Shown one piece after another: positions 35,531 to 49,501 of a stretch of DNA of 64,000 bases. A program made the translations under genes and the position numbers. Position 1 is the first letter of the stretch, and the number at the start of each line of letters is the position of its first letter. The DNA comes from Candidatus Symbiopectobacterium sp. NZEC151. Lineage in GTDB: Bacteria > Pseudomonadota > Gammaproteobacteria > Enterobacterales > Enterobacteriaceae. The DNA lies in NCBI RefSeq assembly GCF_025962655.1, contig NZ_JAGFPE010000006.1, positions 220,765-284,764 on the forward strand, in the 5' to 3' direction. The notes beneath the pieces are model-generated. The model saw only the letters and a list, made by a program, of their open reading frames with translations, had not been told where the DNA came from and made no database searches.

Positions 35531-37729
35531 ATGAAACTCAGTGCTTTACGGCTTGCCACGGTAGCCCTGGCGCCGTCCTTTCTGTTCCTTAGCATGACTG
35601 CACACGCCACTGAACAACCCGCTCCGGTATGGCATAGCATCGCCTTCGGCCAATCGACCGACGTTAACTTCTCTTCCAACGTACTACCGGAAAAAATTGG
35701 CGTTAACGATGTCACCATCAACGGCAAAAAACTGGCGGTTGACGATAAAGCCGACCTCTCAGCGCCGATCACCATCGAAAGCCGCGGCGGAAAAATCGCC
35801 AACACGCACGATGGCTTAACCTTCTTCTACACCACGCTGCCGGCCAATGTGAACTTCACCTTGCAAGCCACCGTGACTGTCGATCAGTTTGGCCCGGAAA
35901 ATGGCGCTAAACCGGCCGCACAGGAAGGGGCGGGGATTCTGGTGCGCGACATTATCGGTGCACCGCGTCAAAACCCGTTGAAGGAAGGCTATGAGGAGTT
36001 CCCTGCCGCCTCCAACATGGTGATGAATGCCATCATGACGCAGGATAAGAAATCCCACACGGAAGTCCGCTTGCAAGCCATTGTGCGTAACGGCGTGATG
36101 CAGCCGTGGGGCAATGCGGGTGCCAAGATCACCAAGACCAACATTCAGGAAAAAATCAACCTGGAACAGACCCCTTCTTTCCGTATGAAGGTGGAACGCA
36201 CCAATGATGGTTTTGTCACGTCCTATGCGCCGAAAGACAGCGACAACTGGGTAACCAAAGACGTGAAAGGGGCGGATCTGGTCACCAAACTGGATAAAGA
36301 CCATTACTATGTGGGCTTCTTCGCATCGCGTAACGCCAAAATCACCGTCAGTGATGCGCAGTTGACGACCTCTCCGGCACAAACCAAAGCGTCGCCGGAA
36401 TTCAAATTTGCCGCATTTGCCCCGGTATTGCAGGTGATGTCCTCGACCAAGAGCGCGAGCGATAACTATGACGTGCAACTGCGTGCCAACTATGCCGGTA
36501 CCGTCACCATCACTCAGGGCGACAAGGCGCTGGGCGCAGCACATACCGTTAAAGCCGGTGAGTTGCTGAGCGTTCCGGCCAAGCTGAGTGCAGGCACTGA
36601 CTTCAAAATCGTTTATCTGCCAACAGAAGGCGATGATAAAGCCGCGAAAGAAGCCACGTTCAGCGTAGAGAAGGTCAAACTGGCCGACGCCAAGAATGTC
36701 TATGTTTCTGCGCAAGGTCAGGCAAGCAGCGATGGCAGCAAAACGGCCCCGTTAGATTTCGCAACCGCCATTAACGTATTGCCAGCAGGAGCAACCTTAT
36801 GGCTAGCAGACGGCGATTACAGTGCTTCTTCTATTCCCGTCAGCGCCAGCGGCAGCCAGAAAGCACCGAAAAAACTGTTCGCTCAGGGCAAAAAAGCAGT
36901 GATTCACGGGCTGCAACTGAACGCCAGCCATTGGCATGTGAAAGGCATCGAAATCACTGAGAAGCCGTTCCGTATCGAAGGCAGCTACAACACCATCGAA
37001 CAAGTACTGGCGCACCATTGTGACGACACCGGGATTCAGGTTTCTTCTTCCGGTGATGTGGGCCGTCCGCTGTGGGCCAGCCATAACCTGATTCTGAACT
37101 CAGAATCACACAGCAACCAGGACCCAGGCAAAATCAACGCCGACGGTTTTGCAGTGAAAATGCGCGTGGGTGAAGGCAACGTGATTCGCGGCGCGTTCTC
37201 TCACAACAACATCGACGATGGTTTCGACCTGTTTAACAAGATTGAAGACGGTGCGAACGGCGTTGTGGTGATCGAGAATTCAATTGCCATGAACAACACC
37301 AGCAACGGTTTCAAAATGGGTGGCGAAGGTCAGCCGGTGGCGCACAAGGTGAAAAACAGCATCGCGGTTGGCAACCAACTGGATGGTTTTACTGATAACT
37401 TCAACCCCGGCGCGCTGGTGGTAGAAAACAACACGGCGCTGGATAACCAACGCTTCAACTTTATTTTCCGTCCAAGCCCTTACTCTGGCCCGGAAAAACA
37501 AGGCGTGTTTAAAAACAACGTGTCCCTGAAAACCCAAGAAGGCAAGTACGACGACGCCGTGGTGGGTAACGTGGACAACAGCAACTTCTTTATCAAAGAC
37601 GGTCGCTCTGTTAACGCTCAGGGCAAAGAGATCACCGTGAAGAACTTTGTCTCCGTCAACGTGCCGGAAACCTTCGCACGCGATGCGAAAGGCAATCTGG
37701 TACTGGGTGATTTCCTGAAGAAAAAATGA
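35531..37729 (+). CDS. pelX: Exopolygalacturonate lyase PelX (pectate lyase family PL9)
   Basis: This 732-residue protein has a signal peptide (MKLSALRLATVALAPSFLFL, cleavage after AHA near residue 26). PelX-type enzymes cleave unsaturated digalacturonates from the ends of polygalacturonate and are periplasmic in Dickeya. The N-terminal half is a beta-sandwich-like region (residues about 30-300). The C-terminal part is a right-handed beta-helix with repeated Asn-rich turns (NTIEQVLAHHCDDTG, SHSNQDPGKINADGFAVK, HNNIDDGFDLFNK) characteristic of PL9. It sits between atpC and glmU, adjacent genes in E. coli. The ribosome binding site is AAGGGG. Control is likely through the KdgR-like box at 35463-35483. 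Confidence 0.9.
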   Translation: MKLSALRLATVALAPSFLFLSMTAHATEQPAPVWHSIAFGQSTDVNFSSNVLPEKIGVNDVTINGKKLAVDDKADLSAPITIESRGGKIANTHDGLTFFYTTLPANVNFTLQATVTVDQFGPENGAKPAAQEGAGILVRDIIGAPRQNPLKEGYEEFPAASNMVMNAIMTQDKKSHTEVRLQAIVRNGVMQPWGNAGAKITKTNIQEKINLEQTPSFRMKVERTNDGFVTSYAPKDSDNWVTKDVKGADLVTKLDKDHYYVGFFASRNAKITVSDAQLTTSPAQTKASPEFKFAAFAPVLQVMSSTKSASDNYDVQLRANYAGTVTITQGDKALGAAHTVKAGELLSVPAKLSAGTDFKIVYLPTEGDDKAAKEATFSVEKVKLADAKNVYVSAQGQASSDGSKTAPLDFATAINVLPAGATLWLADGDYSASSIPVSASGSQKAPKKLFAQGKKAVIHGLQLNASHWHVKGIEITEKPFRIEGSYNTIEQVLAHHCDDTGIQVSSSGDVGRPLWASHNLILNSESHSNQDPGKINADGFAVKMRVGEGNVIRGAFSHNNIDDGFDLFNKIEDGANGVVVIENSIAMNNTSNGFKMGGEGQPVAHKVKNSIAVGNQLDGFTDNFNPGALVVENNTALDNQRFNFIFRPSPYSGPEKQGVFKNNVSLKTQEGKYDDAVVGNVDNSNFFIKDGRSVNAQGKEITVKNFVSVNVPETFARDAKGNLVLGDFLKKK

Positions 37730-37753
37730 TTGACTGAAAAAAGTCTGGATAAG

Positions 37754-37780
37754 CGGCGGGGATAACCCCGCCGTTTTTTA
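37754..37780 (+). terminator. Terminator after pelX
   Basis: CGGCGGGG (37754-37761) and CCCCGCCG (37766-37773) form the stem, followed by TTTTTTA. Confidence 0.85.
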
Positions 37781-37785
37781 TCGAT

Positions 37786-37818
37786 AAAAAAAGGCCGATC
37801 TCTCGATCGGCCTTTTTT
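37786..37818. terminator. Bidirectional terminator, mainly for the atp operon
   Basis: An A-run arm ending GGCCGATC (37787-37800) and GATCGGCC followed by T residues (37805-37818) form a strong hairpin just past atpC. Confidence 0.9.
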
Positions 37819-37832
37819 ACTGAAGGCGCACG

Positions 37833-38252
37833 TCACATCGCTTTTTTAGTCAGCTCAATAACACGCAGCTTCGCAATCGCTTTCGACAATTCTGCGGAAG
37901 CCTGTGCAAAATCCACATCGCCATGGGAATTGCGAATGTGATCTTCCGCTTTACGCTTGGATTCCAGCGCACGCGCCTCATCAAGGTCCTGCCCACGGAT
38001 GGCGGTATCGGACAGCACGGTCACAGAGTTCGGTTGCACCTCAAGGACGCCGCCGGACAGATAGATATACTCTTCTTCGCCGTGTTGCTTAACAATACGC
38101 ACCATACCAGGTTTAATGGCAGTGAGCAGCGGGGCGTGGCCAGGGTAAATCCCCAGTTCGCCCTCACTCCCCGTCACCTGGATCTTTTGCACCAGGCCGG
38201 AGAACATTTCCTGTTCTGCGCTAACGACATCCAGATGGTAAGTCATAGCCAT
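37833..38252 (-). CDS. atpC: ATP synthase F1 subunit epsilon
   Basis: This 139-residue subunit of the central stalk couples rotation to the catalytic head and inhibits ATP hydrolysis. It starts [19 protein letters not shown], identical in length to E. coli. The N-terminal beta-sandwich is followed by the C-terminal helical hairpin ([13 protein letters not shown]). It is the last gene of the leftward atpIBEFHAGDC operon. Confidence 0.97.
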   Translation of the reverse strand: MAMTYHLDVVSAEQEMFSGLVQKIQVTGSEGELGIYPGHAPLLTAIKPGMVRIVKQHGEEEYIYLSGGVLEVQPNSVTVLSDTAIRGQDLDEARALESKRKAEDHIRNSHGDVDFAQASAELSKAIAKLRVIELTKKAM

Positions 38253-38271
38253 ATCAACCTCCTAACAGACG

Positions 38272-40565
<2,294 letters not shown>

Positions 40566-40617
40566 CTTTGCATCTCCTCAATGCCTGAAGGCCTGCCATC
40601 AGGCAGGCCTACGGGCG

Positions 40618-42159
40618 TTACCAGGACTGGGTTGCCTTGAAGGTATCAAGGATAGTTTTGAACTTACCCTCGATCTCATCGTTATAAGCGCCAGTCTGGT
40701 CGATTTGTTGCAGAAGATCGCCGTGCTCGCGGTCGGCATACGCCAACAGCGCCGCTTCGAAGCTGCCTACTTTCGCCAGTTCTACATCAGCCAGATAGCC
40801 ACGTTCAGCGGCGAACAGCACCAGAGACTGCTGCGCAACCGACATCGGCGCATACTGTTTCTGTTTCAGCAGTTCAGTTACTTTCTGACCATGATTCAGC
40901 TGCTTACGCGTTGCATCATCCAGATCCGAAGCGAACTGGGAGAACGCCGCCAGTTCACGATACTGCGCCAGCGCGGTACGGATACCACCGGACAGTTTCT
41001 TCATGATCTTGGTCTGCGCTGCACCACCCACGCGGGATACGGAAATCCCTGGGTTAACCGCAGGACGGATACCGGCGTTGAACAGGTTAGATTCCAGGAA
41101 GATCTGACCATCGGTAATCGAGATTACGTTGGTCGGAACGAACGCGGAAACGTCACCTGCCTGCGTTTCGATGATCGGCAGCGCCGTCAATGAACCGGTT
41201 TGCCCTTTCACTTCACCCTTGGTAAACGCTTCTACGTAATCGGCGTTAACACGCGCCGCGCGCTCCAGCAAACGGGAGTGGAGGTAGAATACGTCGCCTG
41301 GGTAAGCTTCACGACCTGGCGGACGACGGAGCAGCAGGGAAATTTGACGATAAGCGACGGCCTGTTTGGACAAGTCATCGTAAATAATCAGTGCATCTTC
41401 ACCGCGGTCACGGAAGTATTCACCCATCGCACAACCGGCATACGGTGCCAGATATTGCAGTGCAGCAGATTCAGACGCGGTAGCGACCACCACGATGGTG
41501 TTGGCTAATGCGCCGTGCTCTTCCAGTTTACGCACCACGTTAGAAATAGTGGAGGCTTTCTGGCCGATAGCCACGTACACGCACTTGATGCCGGAATCGC
41601 GCTGGTTGATGATGGCGTCGATAGCCAGTGCGGTTTTACCCGTCTGACGGTCGCCGATAATCAATTCACGCTGACCACGACCAATCGGGATCATGGCGTC
41701 AACGGACTTGTAGCCCGTCTGTACCGGCTGATCAACGGATTGACGTTCGATAACGCCTGGTGCGATCGCTTCTACCGGAGAGAACCCGTCGTTCTCAACC
41801 GGGCCTTTGCCGTCGATTGGTGCACCCAGGGTGTTCACCACGCGGCCCAACAGACCACGGCCAACCGGCACTTCCAGAATACGGCCGGTACACTTGACCT
41901 TCATGCCTTCGGCAAGGTCAGCGTACGGACCCATCACCACCGCACCTACGGAGTCGCGCTCCAGGTTCAGGGCGATAGCGTAACGGTTGCCGGGCAGGGA
42001 GATCATCTCCCCCTGCATAACATCGGCCAGGCCGTGTACGCGGATGATCCCGTCACTGACGGAAACAATAGTACCTTCATTGTGAGCTTCGCTCACCACA
42101 TTGAACTGAGCAATGCGCTGCTTGATCAGTTCGCTGATTTCGGTGGAATTCAGTTGCAT
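40618..42159 (-). CDS. atpA: ATP synthase F1 subunit alpha
   Basis: This 513-residue non-catalytic nucleotide-binding subunit has the P-loop GDRQTGKT (about residues 169-176) and the conserved Arg finger region near [10 protein letters not shown]. It begins [19 protein letters not shown] as in E. coli and is 12 bp after atpH. Confidence 0.98.
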   Translation of the reverse strand: MQLNSTEISELIKQRIAQFNVVSEAHNEGTIVSVSDGIIRVHGLADVMQGEMISLPGNRYAIALNLERDSVGAVVMGPYADLAEGMKVKCTGRILEVPVGRGLLGRVVNTLGAPIDGKGPVENDGFSPVEAIAPGVIERQSVDQPVQTGYKSVDAMIPIGRGQRELIIGDRQTGKTALAIDAIINQRDSGIKCVYVAIGQKASTISNVVRKLEEHGALANTIVVVATASESAALQYLAPYAGCAMGEYFRDRGEDALIIYDDLSKQAVAYRQISLLLRRPPGREAYPGDVFYLHSRLLERAARVNADYVEAFTKGEVKGQTGSLTALPIIETQAGDVSAFVPTNVISITDGQIFLESNLFNAGIRPAVNPGISVSRVGGAAQTKIMKKLSGGIRTALAQYRELAAFSQFASDLDDATRKQLNHGQKVTELLKQKQYAPMSVAQQSLVLFAAERGYLADVELAKVGSFEAALLAYADREHGDLLQQIDQTGAYNDEIEGKFKTILDTFKATQSW

Positions 42160-42171
42160 GCTCCAGTCCCC

Positions 42172-42705
42172 TTAAGACTGCAAGACGTCTGCGAGGCGTT
42201 CCAGACGACCGCGGATGCTGCCATCTATCACCATGTCGCCCGCGCGGATCACCACGCCTGCGACAACAGACTTATCAATTTTGCAATTCAGCTTCACTTT
42301 GCGTGACAGGCGTTTTTCCATGGCGGAAGTAATCTTGTCCAGCTGCGATTCACTCAGTGCGCTCGCGGAGGTGACTTCGACGTCAACCGTCGACTCCTGC
42401 GCGGCGCGGAGTTGCGCAAACTGTTCCAGAACTTCAGGAAGCACCAGTAAACGCCCATTTTCCGCCATTACCTTGATCAGGTTCTGGCCGGGCTCATCCA
42501 GCTGATCGCCACACACGTCAATGAAGGTGCTCGCCAGCATATTCGGTGCCATAGCACCAGACAGCAGAGCGGCAACCTGTTCATTGCGTGTGACTTCAGC
42601 GGCAAACGCCAGCATGTTCTGCCAGCGTTCAACGGCCTGATGTTCAACCGCAAAGTCAAAAGCTGCTTTGGCGTAGGGGCGAGCTACCGTGACAAATTCA
42701 GACAT
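42172..42705 (-). CDS. atpH: ATP synthase F1 subunit delta
   Basis: This 177-residue peripheral-stalk subunit binds the top of F1 and subunit b. It begins [19 protein letters not shown] and ends [13 protein letters not shown], matching the E. coli protein in length and pattern, with a helical N-terminal domain and the [20 protein letters not shown]-terminal signature. Confidence 0.97.
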   Translation of the reverse strand: MSEFVTVARPYAKAAFDFAVEHQAVERWQNMLAFAAEVTRNEQVAALLSGAMAPNMLASTFIDVCGDQLDEPGQNLIKVMAENGRLLVLPEVLEQFAQLRAAQESTVDVEVTSASALSESQLDKITSAMEKRLSRKVKLNCKIDKSVVAGVVIRAGDMVIDGSIRGRLERLADVLQS

Positions 42706-42719
42706 CGGCCCCTCCCTCC

Positions 42720-43190
42720 TTACAGTTCAGCGACCAGTTTATCAACGATGTCGCTGTTAGCAGCTTCATCCACGGAACGTTCAATAATCTTCTCGGCACC
42801 GGCAATCGCCAGCATGGCAACCTGTTTACGCAGCTCTTCACGAGCACGTTTACGTTCGGCTTCAATTTCAGCCTGCGCCTGCGCCACGATTTTGCTACGT
42901 TCAGCTTCTGCTTCCGCTTTGGCCTCATCCAGGATCTGAGCACGGCGTTTATTGGCTTGCTCTACGATCACCTGAGCTTCGGCCTTGGCTTTTTTCAGCT
43001 GATCGGTGGCATTGGCCTGCGCTAAGTTCAAATCTTTTTTGGCGCGTTCCGCAGAAGCCAAACCGTCAGCAATCTCTTTCTGACGCTTTTCGATGGCAGC
43101 CATTAACGGCGGCCATACAAACTTCATGCAAAACCAGACAAACAGGACGAACGCAATGGCTTGGCCGAGGATTGTTGCATTAATATTCAC
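42720..43190 (-). CDS. atpF: ATP synthase Fo subunit b
   Basis: This 156-residue peripheral stalk protein has one N-terminal membrane helix ([20 protein letters not shown]) followed by a long, highly charged Ala/Lys/Glu-rich coiled coil that dimerises and binds delta. Length equals that of E. coli. It lies between atpE and atpH. Confidence 0.97.
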   Translation of the reverse strand: MNINATILGQAIAFVLFVWFCMKFVWPPLMAAIEKRQKEIADGLASAERAKKDLNLAQANATDQLKKAKAEAQVIVEQANKRRAQILDEAKAEAEAERSKIVAQAQAEIEAERKRAREELRKQVAMLAIAGAEKIIERSVDEAANSDIVDKLVAEL

Positions 43191-43250
43191 AGCACAATGC
43201 CTCTTTTAAGTTAAATGATTGATGTTAAATACCTAACCGGCATTACCGAG

Positions 43251-43508
<258 letters not shown>

Positions 43509-43540
43509 TCAGTTAGAACGTTATTGTGTTGAAAGAAAAA

Positions 43541-44732
<1,192 letters not shown>

Positions 44733-45350
44733 GCGTTTTGCTCTTCATTCCTGTTCCAGAGGCTGACTGACGTATAAAACTGCCTTTATTCCATCGAGTC
44801 AAGCGGCAAAAAACGAGCAAATTATACGGTTCACGCCTGCGAATTCAATCGATAAGTAGCAAAAAGGTGAACAATAATTTAAATCTCTTATTCAAGCCCT
44901 ATTTTTACTAACAATCCTGACAACGGCCGCGGCTCGCAAGCCTTTCTATAACCCGATAATATGTGATATCAATCACATAAAAATGACATATACACTTTAT
45001 ATCAGATCTGTTTTTTTTAAGTCTTTAGCAAAAATAGCTATTTATCTTAATTAAATTCAAATAGTTAAATAATGACTCGTTTTAAAACTCCCCGAAAACA
45101 TCCAATGCACTGCGTATTGACATCATTAACATTATTTCTTTATGTCTTTAACATCTGGATTTTTCATTCGCTATTTACAACAGCAATTAATTTCTCGGGT
45201 TACTATTCGAAGAGAAACAAATAGCATGCAAGGCTGCCAGGTTTTGTAAAAAAATGGTGATCGGTGTCCATTTTTCCGCAAATAATACCCTTCAGACTCA
45301 AAAGGTCTCTCTGATACAATTAGTTATAATTTATTTGATAAAACGCAAAA
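44733..45350. promoter_or_regulatory. AT-rich atp operon control region (618 bp)
   Basis: This stretch between rsmG and atpI contains no gene. It is one of the most AT-rich parts of the window and must include the atp promoter. A perfect CRP-type palindrome is listed separately. The E. coli rsmG-atpI gap is of similar size. Confidence 0.65.
44960..44979. promoter_or_regulatory. Perfect CRP-type palindrome upstream of atpI
   Basis: TATGTGATATCAATCACATA contains TGTGA-N6-TCACA with fully symmetric arms, about 230 bp upstream of the atpI start. Confidence 0.7.
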
Positions 45351-45971
45351 TTAGTTTGGTTTAAGAATCACCAAATGGCGTTCACCGTCCAGTTCGGGTA
45401 CCGATAAACGCACAATACGCACTACCTCTATCGACGTAGGCAATGCGGTTAATTCCTCTTCTGGCACTACCCCTTTCAAGGCATAAAAACGCCCGGTTAC
45501 AGGCGCAGGCAGATGTTTGCACCACGCCAGCATATCAAGCAAAGAGGCAAAAGCGCGACTGATAACGCCATCGAAAGGCGGCTCAGCGGTGAATTCTTCG
45601 ACCCGAGACTGCACTGGAAAGACATTATCCAGCTTGAGTTCATGCTGAACCTGGCGCAGAAAACGCACGCGTTTTCCCAGGCTATCGAGCAGGGTGAATG
45701 ACGCAGACGGACGAACAATAGCCAGTGGAATGCCCGGTAATCCCGGTCCGGTTCCCACATCGATAAACCTATCGCCCTGCAAATGCGGCTCAACCACGAT
45801 GCTATCCATGATATGACGTACCAGCATCTCCTGCGGGTCGCGCACTGACGTGAGATTATAGGCCTTGTTCCACTTGTGCAGCATGTCGACATACTGGATT
45901 AGCGAATTTTTTTGTTGTTCACTGACCAAGATGCCAGCCCGCTGCAACAGAGCGTCTAATTTTTGTTTCAC
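45351..45971 (-). CDS. rsmG: 16S rRNA m7G527 methyltransferase RsmG
   Basis: This 206-residue SAM-dependent methyltransferase modifies G527 of 16S rRNA. It starts at a GTG (45971) with AGGA upstream, giving [14 protein letters not shown] and the E. coli length (207). An open frame extends 42 codons further but is not homologous. Conserved motifs are [15 protein letters not shown] (SAM binding), [12 protein letters not shown] and SRAFASL. It lies downstream of mnmG. Confidence 0.95.
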   Translation of the reverse strand: MKQKLDALLQRAGILVSEQQKNSLIQYVDMLHKWNKAYNLTSVRDPQEMLVRHIMDSIVVEPHLQGDRFIDVGTGPGLPGIPLAIVRPSASFTLLDSLGKRVRFLRQVQHELKLDNVFPVQSRVEEFTAEPPFDGVISRAFASLLDMLAWCKHLPAPVTGRFYALKGVVPEEELTALPTSIEVVRIVRLSVPELDGERHLVILKPN

Positions 45972-46057
45972 GCGCTTATCCTGCCATATCTGATGAAACG
46001 TGGCTGCCAGGAACAGCCACAAAATGACACACCGTCGTGCACTATCTGCGCCGGTTA

Positions 46058-47947
46058 TCAGGCGCTGCGGCGCAGCAGCCCTTGTTTTTTCAGCCAAACC
46101 AGCAGTATAGAGATTGCTGCTGGGGTAATTCCTGAAATACGCGAAGCCTGGCCAATGGATCCCGGTTTGTGGTCGTTGAGTTTGGCTTTCACTTCGTTGG
46201 AAAGCCCACTCACCTGACGATAATCCAGATCCGCTGGCAGCACGGTACTCTCATTGCGCAGCTGTTTTTCAATCTCGTCCTGCTGGCGCGCGATGTACCC
46301 TTCATACTTCACTTGAATCTCAACCTGCTCCGCCGCCTGAACATCCGTCAGCGCGGGCGAGAACATCGGTAACGTGGTCAGGGTGGCGTAATCCATCTCA
46401 GGGCGACGCAGCAGTTCCTCGCCGGTCGCTTCACGCGACAGCGGCGTTTTCAGCAACGCATTGACAGCCTCTCGCTGTTCACTGTGAGGGTGAACGCGAA
46501 TTTCACGTAGACGCTGGCGTTCCTGCTCAATCTGTTCCAGCTTCTCGTTGAAGCGCGCCCAGCGGTAATCGTCCACCATACCGAGTTCACGACCCATTTC
46601 AGTGAGACGCAGATCGGCGTTATCTTCGCGCAGCATCAGGCGGTATTCAGCACGCGAGGTAAACATGCGATAGGGTTCTTTGGTGCCGAGCGTACACAGA
46701 TCGTCCACCAGCACGCCCAGATACGCCTGATCGCGACGTGGGAACCAACCGTCCTGATCGAACGCCAGACGTGCCGCGTTCAAACCGGCCAACATGCCCT
46801 GGGCAGCGGCTTCTTCGTAACCGGTTGTGCCGTTTATCTGTCCGGCAAAGAACAAACCGTGGATAAATTTACTTTCCAGCGTGGGTTTGAGATCGCGCGG
46901 ATCGAAGAAATCGTATTCGATAGCATAGCCTGGGCGCACGATCTTGGCGTTTTCCATGCCTTGCATCGAACGGACGATTTGCCACTGTACGTCGAAGGGC
47001 AGGCTGGTTGAAATGCCGTTGGGGTAAATCTCGTTACTGGTCAGCCCTTCAGGCTCAAGGAAAATCTGGTGCGCATTGCGATCGGCAAAGCGCATCACCT
47101 TGTCTTCGATCGACGGACAGTAGCGCGGCCCAATCCCCTCGATCACACCGGCATACATCGGGCTGCGATCCAGGTTATTGCGGATCACCTCATGGGTTTT
47201 TTCATTGGTATGGGTGATGTAGCACGGCATCTGCGCCGGGTGCTCGCTGGCGTTCCCCAGGAACGAGAACACCGGCATTGGGTTATCACCGTGCTGTTGC
47301 GCCAGTACGCTGAAATCAATGGTGCGCGCATCGATACGCGGTGGCGTACCGGTTTTAAGACGGCTGACACGCAACGGTAGCTCACGCAGTCTGCGCGATA
47401 GCGGTATCGAGGGCGGATCGCCAGCGCGTCCACCGCTGTAGTTATCCAGGCCGATATGAATTTTGCCGTCAAGGAATGTCCCAACGGTCAGCACCACCGT
47501 TTTGGCGCGGAATTTCAGTCCCATTTGGGTGACAGCGCCGACCACACGATCGTTCTCAACGATAAGATCGTCAACCGCCTGCTGGAAGATCGTCAGGTTC
47601 GGCTGGTTCTCCAGCGCGGTGCGTACCGCCTGACGATACAGCACGCGATCCGCCTGTGCACGCGTAGCACGCACCGCAGGGCCTTTGCTGTTGTTTAGTA
47701 TTCTAAACTGAATACCACCCCGATCGACGGCGCGAGCCATCAGGCCGCCCATGGCGTCGATCTCTTTAACCAGATGTCCCTTTCCGATCCCACCAATAGC
47801 CGGATTGCAGGACATTTGTCCCAGCGTATCGATATTGTGTGTCAATAACAGGGTTTGACGCCCCATGCGTGCCGCTGCCATGGCGGCTTCTGTGCCCGCA
47901 TGACCACCGCCGATCACGATGACGTCAAAAGGATCTGGATAAAACAT
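46058..47947 (-). CDS. mnmG: tRNA uridine-5-carboxymethylaminomethyl synthesis enzyme MnmG
   Basis: This 629-residue FAD protein is the partner of MnmE in wobble uridine modification. The FAD motif [17 protein letters not shown] is near the N-terminus. The first signature [21 protein letters not shown] and the second, with the redox Cys in CPSIEDKV, are present. Length equals that of E. coli. It begins just left of oriC and is transcribed away from it, the standard arrangement in which gidA transcription helps origin opening. Confidence 0.98.
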   Translation of the reverse strand: MFYPDPFDVIVIGGGHAGTEAAMAAARMGRQTLLLTHNIDTLGQMSCNPAIGGIGKGHLVKEIDAMGGLMARAVDRGGIQFRILNNSKGPAVRATRAQADRVLYRQAVRTALENQPNLTIFQQAVDDLIVENDRVVGAVTQMGLKFRAKTVVLTVGTFLDGKIHIGLDNYSGGRAGDPPSIPLSRRLRELPLRVSRLKTGTPPRIDARTIDFSVLAQQHGDNPMPVFSFLGNASEHPAQMPCYITHTNEKTHEVIRNNLDRSPMYAGVIEGIGPRYCPSIEDKVMRFADRNAHQIFLEPEGLTSNEIYPNGISTSLPFDVQWQIVRSMQGMENAKIVRPGYAIEYDFFDPRDLKPTLESKFIHGLFFAGQINGTTGYEEAAAQGMLAGLNAARLAFDQDGWFPRRDQAYLGVLVDDLCTLGTKEPYRMFTSRAEYRLMLREDNADLRLTEMGRELGMVDDYRWARFNEKLEQIEQERQRLREIRVHPHSEQREAVNALLKTPLSREATGEELLRRPEMDYATLTTLPMFSPALTDVQAAEQVEIQVKYEGYIARQQDEIEKQLRNESTVLPADLDYRQVSGLSNEVKAKLNDHKPGSIGQASRISGITPAAISILLVWLKKQGLLRRSA

Positions 47948-48142
47948 GGTACTGCACCTCGCGTGGTGTTAACGAGAATAGTCGGGTTAACGATGTGTGC
48001 CTAAGATCATTGCTTGCCTTGGGGAAGGGGATTCTACTCAAGTTTACGCAAACGACAAGCCCGTTGGATCGTCGGTAGTTAAAGAAAGATCTTTTTATAT
48101 AGAGATCTTCTTATTGGATCTATTATTAGGATCCGCACTGCT

Positions 48143-48151
48143 TGTGGATAA
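48143..48151 (-). promoter_or_regulatory. DnaA box R1 of oriC
   Basis: TGTGGATAA, the complement of TTATCCACA, lies 14 bp beyond the last 13-mer. Confidence 0.92.
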
Positions 48152-48322
48152 GTTATTTTTCCAGATGAAGATCAACGAATTGTTGATGATCGTTTGCTGT
48201 GAATGATCGGTGATCCTATACCGTATAGCCTGGGATCAAAATAGACAGTTATTCACATGACAAAAAACGAACAGCGGTTGTTATTGGGATAACTACCGGT
48301 TTTCACCCGGATATACATAAAG

Positions 48323-48331
48323 TTATACACA
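48323..48331 (+). promoter_or_regulatory. R4-position DnaA box of oriC (variant)
   Basis: TTATACACA lies at the mioC-side edge of the origin, where E. coli has TTATCCACA. Confidence 0.7.
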
Positions 48332-48353
48332 ATTAAGTGGCTAAATAAACCGC

Positions 48354-48797
48354 TTAATTGAGTAATTCTACCCACGGAGCCAACCAGATTTCTGCCGGAT
48401 CCTCGGGAATATCGTGTTGGGTGATGTCGATCTGTAACATCTCGCCGATCCTTTTTGCGCCACGATCCGCAAGAATACGATCCACCGTAACGATCGCACC
48501 GCAGAAGGTGTCATACTCTTTGCTGCCGATCCCGATCGCGCCATAACGAACCTCCGAAAGATCCGCTTGCCGATCGCTAATCTGTTTAAACAACGGTTGC
48601 AGGTTGTCCGGTAAATCACCAGCACCGTGGGTTGAGCTCACCAGTAGCCATATTCCGCTCTGCGGGAGGTCGTCCAGTTGCGGGCCATGCTGAACATCAG
48701 TGGAAAAGCCTTGCTGTTCCAGTAACTCGGCCAGATGTTCTGCCACATACTCCGCACTGCCTAACGTACTGCCGCTGATAAGCGTAATGTCTGCCAT
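48354..48797 (-). CDS. mioC: Flavodoxin-like protein MioC
   Basis: This 147-residue flavodoxin (same length as E. coli) has the FMN phosphate loop ISGSTLGSAEYVAEHLAE at the N-terminus, WLLVSSTHGAGDLPDN and YGAIGIGSKEYDTFCGA. MioC supports biotin synthase electron transfer in vitro. It is transcribed toward oriC. Its promoter region carries a DnaA box (48859-48867). Confidence 0.96.
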   Translation of the reverse strand: MADITLISGSTLGSAEYVAEHLAELLEQQGFSTDVQHGPQLDDLPQSGIWLLVSSTHGAGDLPDNLQPLFKQISDRQADLSEVRYGAIGIGSKEYDTFCGAIVTVDRILADRGAKRIGEMLQIDITQHDIPEDPAEIWLAPWVELLN

Positions 48798-48848
48798 GCT
48801 CGATCCCGTCAGAATAAAAGATGCGGTATTGTACGCTGTGATCGAGCT

Positions 48849-48867
48849 GTTATCTACCTGTGGATAA
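48849..48867. promoter_or_regulatory. DnaA box pair in the mioC promoter region
   Basis: TGTGGATAA (48859-48867) is a perfect box. The facing TTATCTACC (48849-48857) is a weaker inverted copy. DnaA represses mioC through such a box in E. coli. Confidence 0.7.
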
Positions 48868-48888
48868 TAGGGATATACCTGTTGGCAT

Positions 48889-49350
48889 TTACGGAGTGAT
48901 CGTCCGCATGATCGGGTTCTGGAGCGAGATCAGGGTTTCCGTGGACTGAATTTCATCGATGGTCTGGATCTTGTTGATAAGTACGTGTTGCAGTGCGTCA
49001 ATGGAACGGCACATCACTTTGATGAAAATGCTGTAGTGCCCGGTGGTGTAGTAGGCTTCTACCACTTCTTCCAGGTTATTCAGTTTCTCAAGGGCTGAGG
49101 GGTAATCCTTGGCGCTTTTTAAAATGATGCCGATAAAGCAGCACACGTCATAGCCGAGTTGCTTCGGGCTGACATCGACCCGGGTGCCGACAATAATGCC
49201 TGCCTGCTTCATTTTCTCAACGCGAACGTGGATGGTGCCGGGGCTCACCGAAAACTGCTTGGCCAATTCGGCATAAGGGGTGCGGGCATTTTCCATCAAG
49301 GCGTTAAGGATGCCGCGATCGAGATTATCGATCTGATAAATTTCAGTCAT
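48889..49350 (-). CDS. asnC: Transcriptional regulator AsnC
   Basis: This 153-residue Lrp/AsnC-family regulator activates asnA and represses itself in response to asparagine. It has an N-terminal helix-turn-helix (LAKQFSVSPGTIHVRVEKM) and a C-terminal RAM effector domain with YYTTGHYSIFIKVMCRS. Length is close to E. coli (152). It is divergent from asnA across 151 bp. Confidence 0.96.
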   Translation of the reverse strand: MTEIYQIDNLDRGILNALMENARTPYAELAKQFSVSPGTIHVRVEKMKQAGIIVGTRVDVSPKQLGYDVCCFIGIILKSAKDYPSALEKLNNLEEVVEAYYTTGHYSIFIKVMCRSIDALQHVLINKIQTIDEIQSTETLISLQNPIMRTITP

Positions 49351-49501
49351 AATTTTTCCTTATATTTAGCTCTTTCTCATTTTTAGCATGCGTTAAATGA
49401 GGAATCAAAACCATGATGCCTGTTTCTTTGCTGGATTATTGAGTTTCACCGCCATTCTATTGCTTAATTGCACAATAGACAGTGACGACGGACATGGGTA
49501 A

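Larger units (their letters stand above)
48003..48335. other. oriC: Chromosomal replication origin oriC
   Basis: The mnmG-mioC interval has the elements of the E. coli origin in order. An AT-rich unwinding region holds three tandem 13-mers (48088-48100, 48104-48116, 48117-48129), each starting GATCT or GATCTT. The perfect DnaA box R1 (TGTGGATAA, 48143-48151) follows. R2-like TTATTCACA is at 48249-48257 and an R4-like TTATACACA at 48323-48331. Eleven GATC sites lie between 48003 and 48240 for Dam/SeqA. The conserved GTGAATGATCGGTGATCCT block (about 48199-48217) is also present. In E. coli R4 is the perfect TTATCCACA; here it is a one-base variant. Confidence 0.96.

Noticed and set aside
35816..36715. 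299-codon frame antisense to pelX
   Set aside because: It mirrors the coding strand of a clear secreted lyase and has no ribosome binding site or recognisable motif.
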